From: RPQJ01 sp046347155
GTDB taxonomy: Bacteria > Pseudomonadota > Gammaproteobacteria > Steroidobacterales > Steroidobacteraceae
DNA length: 64,000 nt
Direction of reading: 5' to 3'
Assembly (NCBI GenBank): GCA_046347155.1
Contig: JAXMGT010000002.1
Location: forward strand, 806,001 to 870,000
This document shows positions 30,921 to 39,334 of this stretch, piece after piece. The notes beneath the pieces were generated by a model. That model did not search any database. It saw nothing but the letters and a program-made list of their open reading frames with translations, and was not told the origin of the DNA. Position 1 is the stretch's first letter. Each line of letters starts with the position of its first letter. The translations under genes and the position numbers were made by a program.

Positions 30921-30937
30921 GGCCGCTCAGCGCGGCC
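30921..30937 (-). terminator. GC hairpin with the prmC stop codon in its loop
   Basis: Perfect arms GGCCGC (30921-30926) and GCGGCC (30932-30937) with a 5-nt loop TCAGC containing the minus-strand prmC stop (30927-30929). The convergent menE stop is directly adjacent. No U-tract follows on either strand. Confidence 0.4.
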
Positions 30938-31775
30938 GGCGACCCTCGGTGCAGCGTTCGAGCCCGGCCAGGTCCCGGTAAGTCGCGACGTCTACGAACC
31001 CGGCCGCGGCCAGCCGTTGCCGCACGTCCGGGCCCTGGCGATCACCGTGCTCGAGCGCGAGCACGCCACCCGGCCGCAGGTGCGCGGGCGCGTCGGCGAC
31101 GATCCGCGCAATCGCCTCGAGTCCGGTGGGTCCTGCGTAGAGTGCGATTTGCGGCTCGTGCCGATGGACGTCCGGCGCGACGCGTGCATCGCCGTCGGCG
31201 ATGTAGGGCGGGTTGCCCGCCACCAGGTCGTAGCGCCGGCCGGCGCAGGGTGCGAACCAGTCGCCGGTCAGGAAGCGGACGTTCGCGAGCCCGAGCGTGC
31301 CGGCGTTGCGCGTCGCGACCGCAATCGCCTCCGGCGAGACGTCGCTGCACTCGACCCGGCAGGCCGGCCGCTCGCTCGCGATCGCGAGCCCCACCGCACC
31401 GCTGCCGGTCCCGAGGTCGAGCACGTCGAGCGGGACGCCGGGCGGCAGGTGGGCGATCGCGCGCTCGACGAGCAGTTCGGTCTCGGGCCGCGGGACGAGC
31501 ACGGCGGGCGTCACCGCGAGTGCGAGTGACCAGAACTCGCGCACGCCGAGCAAGTGCGCCACCGGTACGCCGCGGGCCCGGCGCGTCACGAGCGCTTCGT
31601 AACGATCCGTCGCGTCGCAGTCCGTCACGACCTCGTCCATCCGCGCGTAGAGTTGCGCCCGGCCGAGGCCGAGCGCGGCGCCGAGCAGGATCTCGGCGTC
31701 TCGCCGCGGGTCGTCGCCCCGGCGGGCGAGCCGCGCCGCGCCCTCGTCGATCAGCGTGCGGATGTCGGTCGGCAT
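30927..31775 (-). CDS. prmC: Release factor glutamine methyltransferase
   Basis: Methylates the GGQ glutamine of RF1 and RF2. 282 aa from the ATG at 31775. The N-terminal helical region (DAEILLGAALGL) precedes the SAM loop VLDLGTGSGAVGLAIA and the substrate motif NPPYI. The open frame runs upstream into prfA, but the residues there are not PrmC-like. It lies 16 bp after prfA in the conserved hemA-prfA-prmC order. Confidence 0.95.
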   Translation of the reverse strand: MPTDIRTLIDEGAARLARRGDDPRRDAEILLGAALGLGRAQLYARMDEVVTDCDATDRYEALVTRRARGVPVAHLLGVREFWSLALAVTPAVLVPRPETELLVERAIAHLPPGVPLDVLDLGTGSGAVGLAIASERPACRVECSDVSPEAIAVATRNAGTLGLANVRFLTGDWFAPCAGRRYDLVAGNPPYIADGDARVAPDVHRHEPQIALYAGPTGLEAIARIVADAPAHLRPGGVLALEHGDRQGPDVRQRLAAAGFVDVATYRDLAGLERCTEGRRPR

Positions 31776-31791
31776 GGCCGGTCGCCGACGC

Positions 31792-32871
31792 TCACTGGAG
31801 ACTCGCGAGCTGCTCGGCCTGCCACTCCTGCTGCAGCGGGCCGATGACCTCGTCGAGCTCACCGTCCATCACGGCGGCCAGGCGGTAGATCGTCAGGTTG
31901 ATCCGGTGGTCGGTCACGCGCGCCTGCGGGTAATTGTAGGTGCGGATCCGTTCCGAGCGGTCGCCGGACCCGACCTGCAGCCGGCGCTCCTGCGCCTGCT
32001 GTGCGACCTGCTTCTGCTGTTCGGCTTCGAGCAGTCGCGCGCGCAGCAGCGCCATCGCGCGACTGCGGTTCTTGTGCTGGGAGCGCTCGTCCTGGCACTC
32101 GACGACGATGCCGGTCGGCAGGTGGGTGATCCGGATCGCCGAATCGGTCTTGTTCACGTGCTGGCCGCCCGCACCCGAGGACCGGTACGTGTCGATGCGC
32201 AGGTCGGCCGGGTTCAGCGCGACGTCGTCCACCTCGTCGAGTTCGGGCAGGATCGCGACGGTGCAGGCCGAGGTGTGGATGCGTCCCTGCGCCTCGGTGG
32301 CCGGCACGCGCTGCACGCGGTGGGTGCCGGACTCGAACTTGAGCCTCGAGTACACGCCGCGTCCCGCGACGCGGCTGATCACTTCGCGGTACCCGCCGTG
32401 TTCGCCCGGGTTCTCGCTCAGCACCTCGACCTTCCAGCCCTGGCGCTCCGCATAGCGCACGTACATCCGGAACAGGTCGCCGGCGAAGATCGCCGCCTCG
32501 TCGCCGCCGGTGCCGGCGCGGACCTCGAGGAAGATGTTGCCCTCGTCGCGCGGGTCGCGCGGCAGCAGCAGCCGCGCGAGCTCGGCCGATTCGGACCCGA
32601 GCCGGTCGTCGAGGTCGCGCAGTTCCTCCTCGGCGAGCGCGCGCATCTCCGGATCGCCGCCCGCGGACATCTCCTCGGCGGCGCGACGCTCCTGCTCGAG
32701 CGCGACGTAGGCGCGGTAGCGCGATGCGACGGGTTCGAGCCGGGCGTATTCGACCGAGAGATCGCGGAACCGCCCGGTGTCCGCCGCCGCGTCGGGCTCG
32801 GCGAGCAGGCCACCGACCTCCTCGAAGCGCTCGACCGTCTTCTCGAGCCTGCGACGGATCGAGTCCTTCAT
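31792..32871 (-). CDS. prfA: Peptide chain release factor 1
   Basis: Terminates translation at UAA and UAG. 359 aa. The codon-recognition tripeptide appears as P-A-T (RVPATEAQGRIHTSA) and the catalytic GGQ as GAGGQHVNKTDSA. Its ATG shares one base with the hemA stop. PrmC, which modifies the GGQ glutamine, is encoded next. Confidence 0.97.
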   Translation of the reverse strand: MKDSIRRRLEKTVERFEEVGGLLAEPDAAADTGRFRDLSVEYARLEPVASRYRAYVALEQERRAAEEMSAGGDPEMRALAEEELRDLDDRLGSESAELARLLLPRDPRDEGNIFLEVRAGTGGDEAAIFAGDLFRMYVRYAERQGWKVEVLSENPGEHGGYREVISRVAGRGVYSRLKFESGTHRVQRVPATEAQGRIHTSACTVAILPELDEVDDVALNPADLRIDTYRSSGAGGQHVNKTDSAIRITHLPTGIVVECQDERSQHKNRSRAMALLRARLLEAEQQKQVAQQAQERRLQVGSGDRSERIRTYNYPQARVTDHRINLTIYRLAAVMDGELDEVIGPLQQEWQAEQLASLQ

Positions 32872-34121
32872 CAGTCGTGGTCGAGGTGGTAGATGTCGGC
32901 GATCGTCTCGATGATCGAACCGTCGCCGGTCTCGGCGGCCTCGCGCAGTCGCTGGCTCGGCGCGTGCAGCAGCCGGTTGGTCAGCGTGGAGGAGAGGAAC
33001 TCCATCACGTCGTCCGGGCTGCGTCCGGCCGCGAGCATGTGGCGGGCCTGGTCGAGCGTGTGGCGCCGCGCCTGCTCGGCCTGGTTGCGGAGCCGGCGGA
33101 TCGTCGGCGCGGCGTCGCGGGTCCGCAGCTGCATCTCGAAGCGGTCCACCTCGCCGGCAATCAGCTCGCCCGCCTGGCGCGCGGCCTGGCGGCGCCCCTC
33201 CATGTTCTCGTTCACGACCGACTGCAGGTCGTCGATCGTGAACAGGTACACGTCCTCGAGTTCCGCGACCTCGGCCTCGATGTCGCGAGGCACCGCGATG
33301 TCCACCATGAACATCGGCCGGCGCTTGCGGGCGCGCAGCGCGTCCTGGGCCATTGCCCGCGTGATGATCGCGTTCGGGCTGGCGGTCGAGGCGACGACGA
33401 TGTCCGCCTCGCGGAGGTGGTTCGCGATCTCGTCGAGGCCGATCGCGAATCCCTGGAACTCCGCCGCGAGCTCGCGTGCGCGATCGACGCTGCGGTTCGC
33501 GACGATCATCCGGCGCAGTCCGTCCGCGTGCAGGTGCCGCGCGGCGAGTGCGATCGTCTCGCCGGCGCCGACCATCAGCGCCGTGCGGTTCTCGAAACTC
33601 GAGAACACCGTCTTCGCCATCCGGACGGCCGCGTAGGCGACCGAGACCGCGTTCGCGCCGATCTCCGTTTCGGTGCGGACGCGCTTCGCGACCGAGAAGG
33701 CCGCCTGGAACAGCCGGTTCAGCATCGGGCCGGTCGTGCCGGCCTCCTGTGCCGTCCGGTAGGCGTCCTTCAGCTGCCCGAGGATCTGCGGCTCGCCGAG
33801 CACCAGCGAGTCGAGTCCGGCGGCCACCGAGAAGACGTGCGAGACGGCGTGCATGTCCGCGTGGCGGTACAGGCAGTGGTGGATGCTGGTCCCGAGCTGG
33901 TGGTATCGCTGCAGCCAGTCACCGACGTCGCCGGCCCCGTCGCCGGTGGCGCAGTAGATCTCGGTCCGGTTGCAGGTCGAGACGATGACGGATTCCCGGA
34001 CGTCGGGCAGCGTCGCGAGTTCGCGCAGCGCCTCGGGCATCCGGGACGGCTCGAACACGACGCGCTCGCGCACCTCGACGGGCGCGGTGCGGTGATTGAT
34101 GCCGACGACGACGAGGGACAT
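32871..34121 (-). CDS. hemA: Glutamyl-tRNA reductase
   Basis: First committed step of tetrapyrrole synthesis by the C5 route. 416 aa. The N-terminal SLVVVGINHRTAPVEVRE and the nucleophilic cysteine in VSTCNRTEIY are classical, as are VLGEPQILGQLKDAY and the NADPH loop VGAGET. The ATG at 34121 is chosen because the sequence upstream in frame is not HemA-like. It is the first gene of hemA-prfA-prmC and divergent from the TPR gene. Confidence 0.97.
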   Translation of the reverse strand: MSLVVVGINHRTAPVEVRERVVFEPSRMPEALRELATLPDVRESVIVSTCNRTEIYCATGDGAGDVGDWLQRYHQLGTSIHHCLYRHADMHAVSHVFSVAAGLDSLVLGEPQILGQLKDAYRTAQEAGTTGPMLNRLFQAAFSVAKRVRTETEIGANAVSVAYAAVRMAKTVFSSFENRTALMVGAGETIALAARHLHADGLRRMIVANRSVDRARELAAEFQGFAIGLDEIANHLREADIVVASTASPNAIITRAMAQDALRARKRRPMFMVDIAVPRDIEAEVAELEDVYLFTIDDLQSVVNENMEGRRQAARQAGELIAGEVDRFEMQLRTRDAAPTIRRLRNQAEQARRHTLDQARHMLAAGRSPDDVMEFLSSTLTNRLLHAPSQRLREAAETGDGSIIETIADIYHLDHD

Positions 34122-34212
34122 CCGGGTACCGGTTGGGGAAAATCGCGAAATTCTCAAGTAAGGCCGGTGGCAACACAAGCGCGGCAGGCGTTTCCGCTAT
34201 AGTTCGGGGACC

Positions 34213-35880
34213 ATGTGGAAATCCCTGATGCGCGCCCGGCTCGTCGCAGTGGCCCTGCTGGCCTCGTCCCCGGTCCTCGCCGACACCGGCCCGGCGCCGG
34301 CCGCGCCGACGGCCGACGCCCTGCTGTCGCAGGCCGAGCAGGCCCTGGCCCGCGATGAGCTGCCGGCGGCGGCCCGGGCCTTCCGCCAGGCCGCCGAGGC
34401 CTCCCCGGACGAGGGCGTCGCCGAGCAGGCGTGTCGCTTCGCTTACGAGAACCACCAGCTCGACGAGACGCTGCTCGCCGCCCGGCGCTGGCTCGAGATC
34501 AATCCGTCGAGCGAGGCCGCCCGCCGTTACGCCGGCGTGGCGGCGCTCGGCCTGCACCGCCTCGACGAGGCCACCGCGCAGTTCGCCGACCTGATCGGCA
34601 GCGCCTACGTGAGCCCGGCGGCGGGCTACGTCGCGCTGCTGCCCGTCGTGATGGGCGAGGGCACGGCGCCGGACGTCACCGAGGTATTCCGCCGCTTGGT
34701 CGCGAAGGACGCCAAGGTTGCCGAGGGCCACGACGCGCTCGGGAACGCCGCGCTGCGCTCCGAGAACTACGCGCTCGCCGAGTCGTCGGCGCGCGAGGCC
34801 GTGCGGCTCGCGCCGTACTGGGTCCCGGCCAGGCTGCTGCTCGCGCGCACGCTGATCGCGCGCGGCCACGATGAAGAAGGCCTCGCGATGGCGCGCGACC
34901 TCGCCGTCGCGCCGGAAGCCGACGTCGCCACGCACATGGAGTACGCGCTCGTGCTCGCGGCGCTCGGCCGCGACCAGGAGGCCCGCGCGATCCTGACGCC
35001 CTACGCGACCGGCGACTCCGTGCTGCCGGCGGCCGTGCGCACGCTCGGCCTGCTCGACCTCGACGCCGGCGACCTGACGGCGGCGGCGGCCCGGTTCGAG
35101 TCCCTGTTGTCGATGGGCGCGCAGTCGTACGACGCGATCTTCTACCTCGGCGTGATCGCCGACCGCCGCAACGACGATGCGACGGCGCTGCGCTACTACT
35201 CGAAGGTGACGAGTGGCGACCAGGCGATGGCCGCGCAGCAGCGCCTGGCCGTGCTCGTCTCGAAGAAGGACGGGCTCGACGCGGGCCTCGCGCGGCTCGC
35301 GGAGTTCGGGCGGGCGCACCCGGACCTCGGGCCGCAGGTTGCCATCGCGCGTGCGGCGCTCGCGACCTCGCTCGGCAACGAGCCCCGGGCACTCGAGGTG
35401 CTCGACGCCGGCGTCGCGCAGTACCCGGACGTGCTCGACCTGCACCTGTCGCGCGTGTTCACGTACGAGCGCATGGGGCGGGGCGCGGACTCGGTGCGCG
35501 AGCTGCGCCAGCTGCTGGCCGACCGGCCCGGCGATCCGGTCGTGCAGAACGCGCTCGGCTACACGCTGGCCGACCAGGACCGCGACCTGCCCGAGGCGCG
35601 CGCGCTGATCGAGGCTTCGCTCGCGCAGACGCCGGACAGCGCCGCGGTCGAGGACAGCATGGGCTGGGTGCTGTACCGGCAGAAGGACTACCCGAAGGCG
35701 CTCGAGTACCTCGAGCGCGCCTATGCCCGCGACCCGGACCCCGAGATCGCGCTGCACCTCGGCGAGGTGCAGTGGTCGATCGGTGACCACACGGCCGCCC
35801 GCAAGACCTGGTCCGACGCGCTCGCCCGCAGCCCGGGTTCGAAGGCCCTCGAGGAACGCCTCGGCCGCGCCGGCCAGTGA
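34213..35880 (+). CDS. Exported tetratricopeptide-repeat protein
   Basis: 555 aa with an N-terminal signal peptide (about 1-23, ending VLADTG) and many degenerate TPR helices across the whole protein, for example residues 35-65, 215-290 and 440-545. In Pseudomonas a TPR protein occupies the same place between hemA and lolB, which supports orthology; its role is unknown, perhaps in envelope assembly. The ATG is at 34213, with a TATAGT hexamer at 34198-34203 close upstream. The stop overlaps the lolB GTG. Confidence 0.85.
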   Translation: MWKSLMRARLVAVALLASSPVLADTGPAPAAPTADALLSQAEQALARDELPAAARAFRQAAEASPDEGVAEQACRFAYENHQLDETLLAARRWLEINPSSEAARRYAGVAALGLHRLDEATAQFADLIGSAYVSPAAGYVALLPVVMGEGTAPDVTEVFRRLVAKDAKVAEGHDALGNAALRSENYALAESSAREAVRLAPYWVPARLLLARTLIARGHDEEGLAMARDLAVAPEADVATHMEYALVLAALGRDQEARAILTPYATGDSVLPAAVRTLGLLDLDAGDLTAAAARFESLLSMGAQSYDAIFYLGVIADRRNDDATALRYYSKVTSGDQAMAAQQRLAVLVSKKDGLDAGLARLAEFGRAHPDLGPQVAIARAALATSLGNEPRALEVLDAGVAQYPDVLDLHLSRVFTYERMGRGADSVRELRQLLADRPGDPVVQNALGYTLADQDRDLPEARALIEASLAQTPDSAAVEDSMGWVLYRQKDYPKALEYLERAYARDPDPEIALHLGEVQWSIGDHTAARKTWSDALARSPGSKALEERLGRAGQ

Positions 35881-36473
35881 CGATGCGTCCCGCCGCGGCA
35901 CTGCTCGCCAGCGTGGCGCTCGCCGGGTGTGTGGGGACGCCGCCCGTCGTGGTGCCCTACGTGGCGCCGGACCCGGCCGCATTCCAGTCCTGGGTCGCGA
36001 GCGGCCGGATGGCAGTCGCCGCCGGCGGTACCGGGGGCAGCGGCTCGTTCGAATGGCGGCAGGTCGGCGACGTGAGCGCGCTGACGCTCGCGGGGCCGCT
36101 CGGTGCCGGCGCGATGCAGGTGACGATTGCCGCCGGCGAGCCCTCGGTCGTCGACGCCGGGGGGCGCGAGCTCGGTCCCGAGGCGACACGCGGATACTTG
36201 CAGGAGCGACTCGGCACCGACGTTCCGTGGGATGAGCTGCGTTACTGGATGCTCGGGCTGCCGGCGCCCGGCAGCCCGGCGACGGTCGCCACCGATGGCG
36301 GCGACCCGTTCCGGACGATCGAGCAGTCGGGTTGGCGGGTCGGCTACGGAGCGTTCCGCACCGTGGGCGGCGTCTCGCTGCCGGCCCGGTTCACCGCGTC
36401 GTCCGGCGCCGTCCGCCTCAAGGTCACGGTCGACCGCTGGGGCCCGCCAAGCGCATCCGGTGGCGCGCCATGA
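35877..36473 (+). CDS. lolB: Outer-membrane lipoprotein receptor LolB
   Basis: Final step of the Lol pathway, receiving lipoproteins from LolA and placing them in the outer membrane. 198 aa, or 196 from the ATG at 35883. The lipobox is LAG-C (cysteine near residue 18). FQSWVASGRMAV, SGSFEWRQ and LRYWMLGLPAPG match the LolB pattern. The GTG at 35877 makes a GTGA overlap with the TPR gene, and the stop overlaps ispE, so translation is coupled both ways. Confidence 0.9.
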   Translation: MTMRPAAALLASVALAGCVGTPPVVVPYVAPDPAAFQSWVASGRMAVAAGGTGGSGSFEWRQVGDVSALTLAGPLGAGAMQVTIAAGEPSVVDAGGRELGPEATRGYLQERLGTDVPWDELRYWMLGLPAPGSPATVATDGGDPFRTIEQSGWRVGYGAFRTVGGVSLPARFTASSGAVRLKVTVDRWGPPSASGGAP

Positions 36474-37366
36474 GCGTCGAGGCGTCGTCTCCCGACGGGC
36501 TGCTCGGGGGCCCGGAGCCCTGGCCGGCGCCCGGCAAGCTGAACCTGTTCCTGCACGTCGTCGGGCGTCGGCCGGACGGCTACCACCTGCTCCAGACGGC
36601 CTTCCAGTTCATCGACCTCGCGGACGACATCCGCTTCCACCGGCGTCCGCCCGGCGTGATCGAACGGCTGGGTGACGTGCCCGGCGTGCCCCCGGAGGCC
36701 GACCTCGCGGTCCGCGCGGCGAGGCGCCTGGCCGGGCTTGCCGGGCCGGACCGGCTTGGCGTCGCAATCGAGGTCCAGAAGCAGCTGCCGATCGGTGGCG
36801 GGGTCGGCGGGGGGAGTTCGGATGCCGCGACCGTGCTCGTCGCGCTGAACCACCTCTGGGGCCTCGGGCTGCCCGCCGGCCGGCTGGCCGGGATCGGGCT
36901 CGAACTGGGGGCCGACGTGCCGGTCTTCGTCGGCCTGGAGGCCTGCTGGGCCGAGGGCGTGGGCGAGCGGCTGACCCCGACCGGCTTCCCGGAGCGCTGG
37001 TACGTGCTCGTCCGCCCCGACGCGACCGTGCCGACCTCCGAAGTCTTCAAAGCGCCTGAATTGACAAGGGATTCGCCCACCATCACAATTCGCGATTTCC
37101 TGACGACGGGTGGGCGGAACGACTGCGAGCCGGTCGTCAGGGGGCGTTTTCCGGTGGTGGCGGAAGCGCTCGACTGGCTGGGGCGACGTGCGCCTGCGCG
37201 ACTCACCGGCACCGGTGCCTGCGTGTACGCGGCGGTGGCCGACCGGCAGGCAGCCCGGGACGTGCTCGCCGGGCTGCCGGCGCGCTGGACCGGCTGGGCC
37301 GTGAGGGGCCTCAACCGCTCGCCGCTCGCCGCACGGCTCGACGCGGAGCGGGCCGGGGGCGCCTGA
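36470..37366 (+). CDS. ispE: 4-Diphosphocytidyl-2-C-methyl-D-erythritol kinase
   Basis: GHMP kinase of the MEP isoprenoid pathway, 298 aa. The substrate loop APGKLNLFLHVVGRRPDGYH is near residues 20-40, the ATP loop PIGGGVGGGSSDAAT near 105-119, and the late glycine segment is LTGTGACVYA. ATG at 36470, 4-bp overlap with lolB. Codons at residues about 194-209 are unlike the rest of the gene (AAA, CCT, GAA, TTG, ACA, AGG, GAT, ACA, ATT), coinciding with a promoter-like sequence at 37061-37089. Confidence 0.95.
   Translation: MSVEASSPDGLLGGPEPWPAPGKLNLFLHVVGRRPDGYHLLQTAFQFIDLADDIRFHRRPPGVIERLGDVPGVPPEADLAVRAARRLAGLAGPDRLGVAIEVQKQLPIGGGVGGGSSDAATVLVALNHLWGLGLPAGRLAGIGLELGADVPVFVGLEACWAEGVGERLTPTGFPERWYVLVRPDATVPTSEVFKAPELTRDSPTITIRDFLTTGGRNDCEPVVRGRFPVVAEALDWLGRRAPARLTGTGACVYAAVADRQAARDVLAGLPARWTGWAVRGLNRSPLAARLDAERAGGA
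37061..37089 (+). promoter_or_regulatory. Sigma-70-type promoter inside ispE, likely for tRNA-Gln and prs
   Basis: Consensus -35 TTGACA (37061-37066), 17-bp spacer, -10 CACAAT (37084-37089), inside the ispE coding sequence. The surrounding codons are unusually AT-rich for this genome. It lies 300 bp upstream of tRNA-Gln. An internal prs promoter within ispE is known in E. coli, which makes this plausible. Confidence 0.55.
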
Positions 37367-37388
37367 GACCGGTCGCCGACGAATGCGC

Positions 37389-37463
37389 TGGGGTGTCGCC
37401 AAGCGGTAAGGCAGCGGGTTTTGATCCCGCCATTCGGAGGTTCGAATCCTTCCACCCCAGCCA
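37389..37463 (+). tRNA. tRNA-Gln (anticodon TTG)
   Basis: 75 nt including an encoded CCA. Acceptor stem TGGGGTG pairs with CACCCCA; the anticodon stem is GCGGG/CCCGC with loop TTTTGAT (anticodon TTG at 37421-37423), and the T arm contains GGTTCGAATCC. It lies 22 bp after ispE and upstream of prs, as in Pseudomonas. Confidence 0.97.
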
Positions 37464-37517
37464 ACCGACCGAGGGCCGTGCGCCTTCGTCGGGGGCCGGA
37501 CTTCGATGGCTGCGTGA

Positions 37518-37544
37518 GGAAAAAGGTGACTGACCCCTTTTTCC
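37518..37544. repeat. REP-like palindrome upstream of prs
   Basis: Perfect 9-bp arms GGAAAAAGG (37518-37526) and CCTTTTTCC (37536-37544) around TGACTGACC. It directly precedes the prs Shine-Dalgarno GGGAG (37545-37549). The form resembles dispersed palindromes with an A5GGT...ACC T5 core found in many proteobacterial genomes. I see only one copy in this window. It could instead act as a terminator or attenuator between tRNA-Gln and prs. Confidence 0.6.
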
Positions 37545-37555
37545 GGGAGTGACCG

Positions 37556-38509
37556 ATGGAAGGCCGGACGATGGCGGTGTTCACGGGCAATGCGAGCCCG
37601 CAGCTCGCGCAGGACATCGCCCGTTACCTGCAGGTGCCGCTGGGCCGTGCGCACGTCGGGCGCTTCAGCGACGGCGAGGTGACCGTCGAGCTGATGGAGA
37701 ACGTGCGCGGCCGCGACGTGTTCGTCGTCCAGTCGACGTGCCCGCCGGCCAACGACCACCTGATGGAACTGCTGGTCATGGTCGACGCGTGCCGTCGCGC
37801 CTCGGCCGGCCGGATCACCGCGGTGATCCCGTATTTCGGCTACGCCCGCCAGGATCGCCGTCCGCGCGCCACGCGCGTCGCGATCACTGCGAAGGTGGTG
37901 GCCAACATGCTGGCCGGCGTCGGCGTCCACCGGGTGCTCACGGTGGACCTGCACGCCGACCAGATCCAGGGATTCTTCGACATCCCGGTGGACAACGTGT
38001 ACTCGTCGCCGGTGCTGCTCGGCGAGGTGTGGAAGCGCAAGTACGCCGACCTCGTGGTCGTGTCGCCGGACGTCGGCGGCGTGGTGCGCGCCCGCGCGAT
38101 CGCGAAGCGGCTCGACGACGCGGACCTCGCGATCATCGACAAGCGCCGCCCGCGGGCGAACGTGTCCGAGGTGATGAACATCATCGGCGAGGTCGAGGGC
38201 AAGAGCTGCGTCCTCGTCGACGACATGGTTGACACGGCCGGCACGCTGTGCCAGGCCGCGAAGGCGCTGAAGGACCACGGCGCGCGCAGCGTCGCCGCGT
38301 ACATCACGCACCCGGTGCTCTCGGGCCCCGCGGTGGACCGGATCGCGGAGTCGGCGCTCGACGAACTGGTCGTGACGGACACGATACCGCTGCGCGACAA
38401 CGCGCGCGCGTGCCCGAAGATCCGCCAGCTCACGGTGGCGGGCCTGCTCGCGGAGACGATGCGCCGGATCCGGGACGAGGAGAGCGTGAGCTCGCTGTAC
38501 ATCGACTGA
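37556..38509 (+). CDS. prs: Ribose-phosphate pyrophosphokinase (main PRPP synthetase)
   Basis: Makes PRPP from ribose 5-phosphate and ATP. 317 aa. Canonical class I motifs: FSDGEV, PYFGYARQDRR flexible loop, VDLHADQIQGFFDIPVDN, VVSPDVGGVVRAR, and the PRPP loop VDDMVDTAGTL. The ATG at 37556 has GGGAG 6 bp upstream; a second ATG at 37571 is also possible. This is the housekeeping copy; a divergent paralogue lies at 48549. Confidence 0.97.
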   Translation: MEGRTMAVFTGNASPQLAQDIARYLQVPLGRAHVGRFSDGEVTVELMENVRGRDVFVVQSTCPPANDHLMELLVMVDACRRASAGRITAVIPYFGYARQDRRPRATRVAITAKVVANMLAGVGVHRVLTVDLHADQIQGFFDIPVDNVYSSPVLLGEVWKRKYADLVVVSPDVGGVVRARAIAKRLDDADLAIIDKRRPRANVSEVMNIIGEVEGKSCVLVDDMVDTAGTLCQAAKALKDHGARSVAAYITHPVLSGPAVDRIAESALDELVVTDTIPLRDNARACPKIRQLTVAGLLAETMRRIRDEESVSSLYID

Positions 38510-38572
38510 TTTTTTGGAGCCGTCCTGCCTGGTCGCGGGTGGACGGGTGATTGGCAATCAACGGAGAACCAC

Positions 38573-39268
38573 ATGAAGACGTCTTTCGAACTCACGGCCG
38601 AGTTCCGTGACGCGCAGGGCAAGGGTGCGAGCCGCCGCCTGCGTCACGAGAACAAGGTGCCCGCCATCCTGTACGGCGGCCACCGTGATCCGCGCCCGCT
38701 GGCGCTCGATCACACGAAGCTGATGCTGATGCTCGACAACGAGCGCTTCTACTCGACGATCATCAACCTGCGCGTCGGCGACGTCACGCAGGCGGCGATC
38801 CTGAAGGACGTGCAGCGCCACCCGGCGAAGAACGCCGTGCTGCACGTCGACCTCCAGCGCGTGCTCGAGGACGAGAAGATCCGCATCTCGATCCCGCTCC
38901 ACTTCAAGAACGAGGCCGCGGCCCCGGGCGTGAAGAAGGGCGGCGTCGTCTCGCACCTGCGCAACGAGATCGAGGTGAGCTGCCTCCCGAAGGACCTGCC
39001 CGAGTACGTGGACGTGGACCTGTCGGGACTCGAGCTCAACCACATGCTCCACCTCGCGGACCTCAAGGTGCCGGAGGGCGTGGAAATCCTCGAACTCTCG
39101 CACGGCCGCAACTCGCCGGTCGTGTCGGTGCACCACGCGCGCGCCGAGGAAGTCGAGGCGCCTGCGGCGGAAGCCGGAGCGGTGGCTGCGGGCGCGACGG
39201 GCGCCACGGCCGCGGCCCCTGCGGCCGACGCCAAGGCGACCGAGGCCAAGAAGGACGCCAAGAAGTAA
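38573..39268 (+). CDS. rplY: 50S ribosomal protein L25/Ctc
   Basis: Long L25 form binding 5S rRNA, 231 aa. The L25 domain is about residues 1-95 (LTAEFRDAQGKGASRRLR, VPAILYGG), followed by the TL5/Ctc domain to about residue 190 and an Ala-rich, Lys-ending tail. A Shine-Dalgarno GGAG is 7 bp before the ATG. Two hairpins follow, the second a clear terminator. Confidence 0.96.
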   Translation: MKTSFELTAEFRDAQGKGASRRLRHENKVPAILYGGHRDPRPLALDHTKLMLMLDNERFYSTIINLRVGDVTQAAILKDVQRHPAKNAVLHVDLQRVLEDEKIRISIPLHFKNEAAAPGVKKGGVVSHLRNEIEVSCLPKDLPEYVDVDLSGLELNHMLHLADLKVPEGVEILELSHGRNSPVVSVHHARAEEVEAPAAEAGAVAAGATGATAAAPAADAKATEAKKDAKK

Positions 39269-39290
39269 CCGGCCTCACGGCCGGCTGGAT

Positions 39291-39322
39291 CGGGCCGCCC
39301 ACCCGGGCGGCCCGGTCTTTTT
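39291..39322 (+). terminator. Rho-independent terminator after rplY
   Basis: Ten-bp perfect stem (CGGGCCGCCC at 39291-39300, GGGCGGCCCG at 39305-39314), 4-nt loop, then TCTTTTT. A second hairpin (CCGGCC-TCAC-GGCCGG, 39269-39284) precedes it directly after the rplY stop. Confidence 0.85.
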
Positions 39323-39334
39323 CGGGACGCACCC

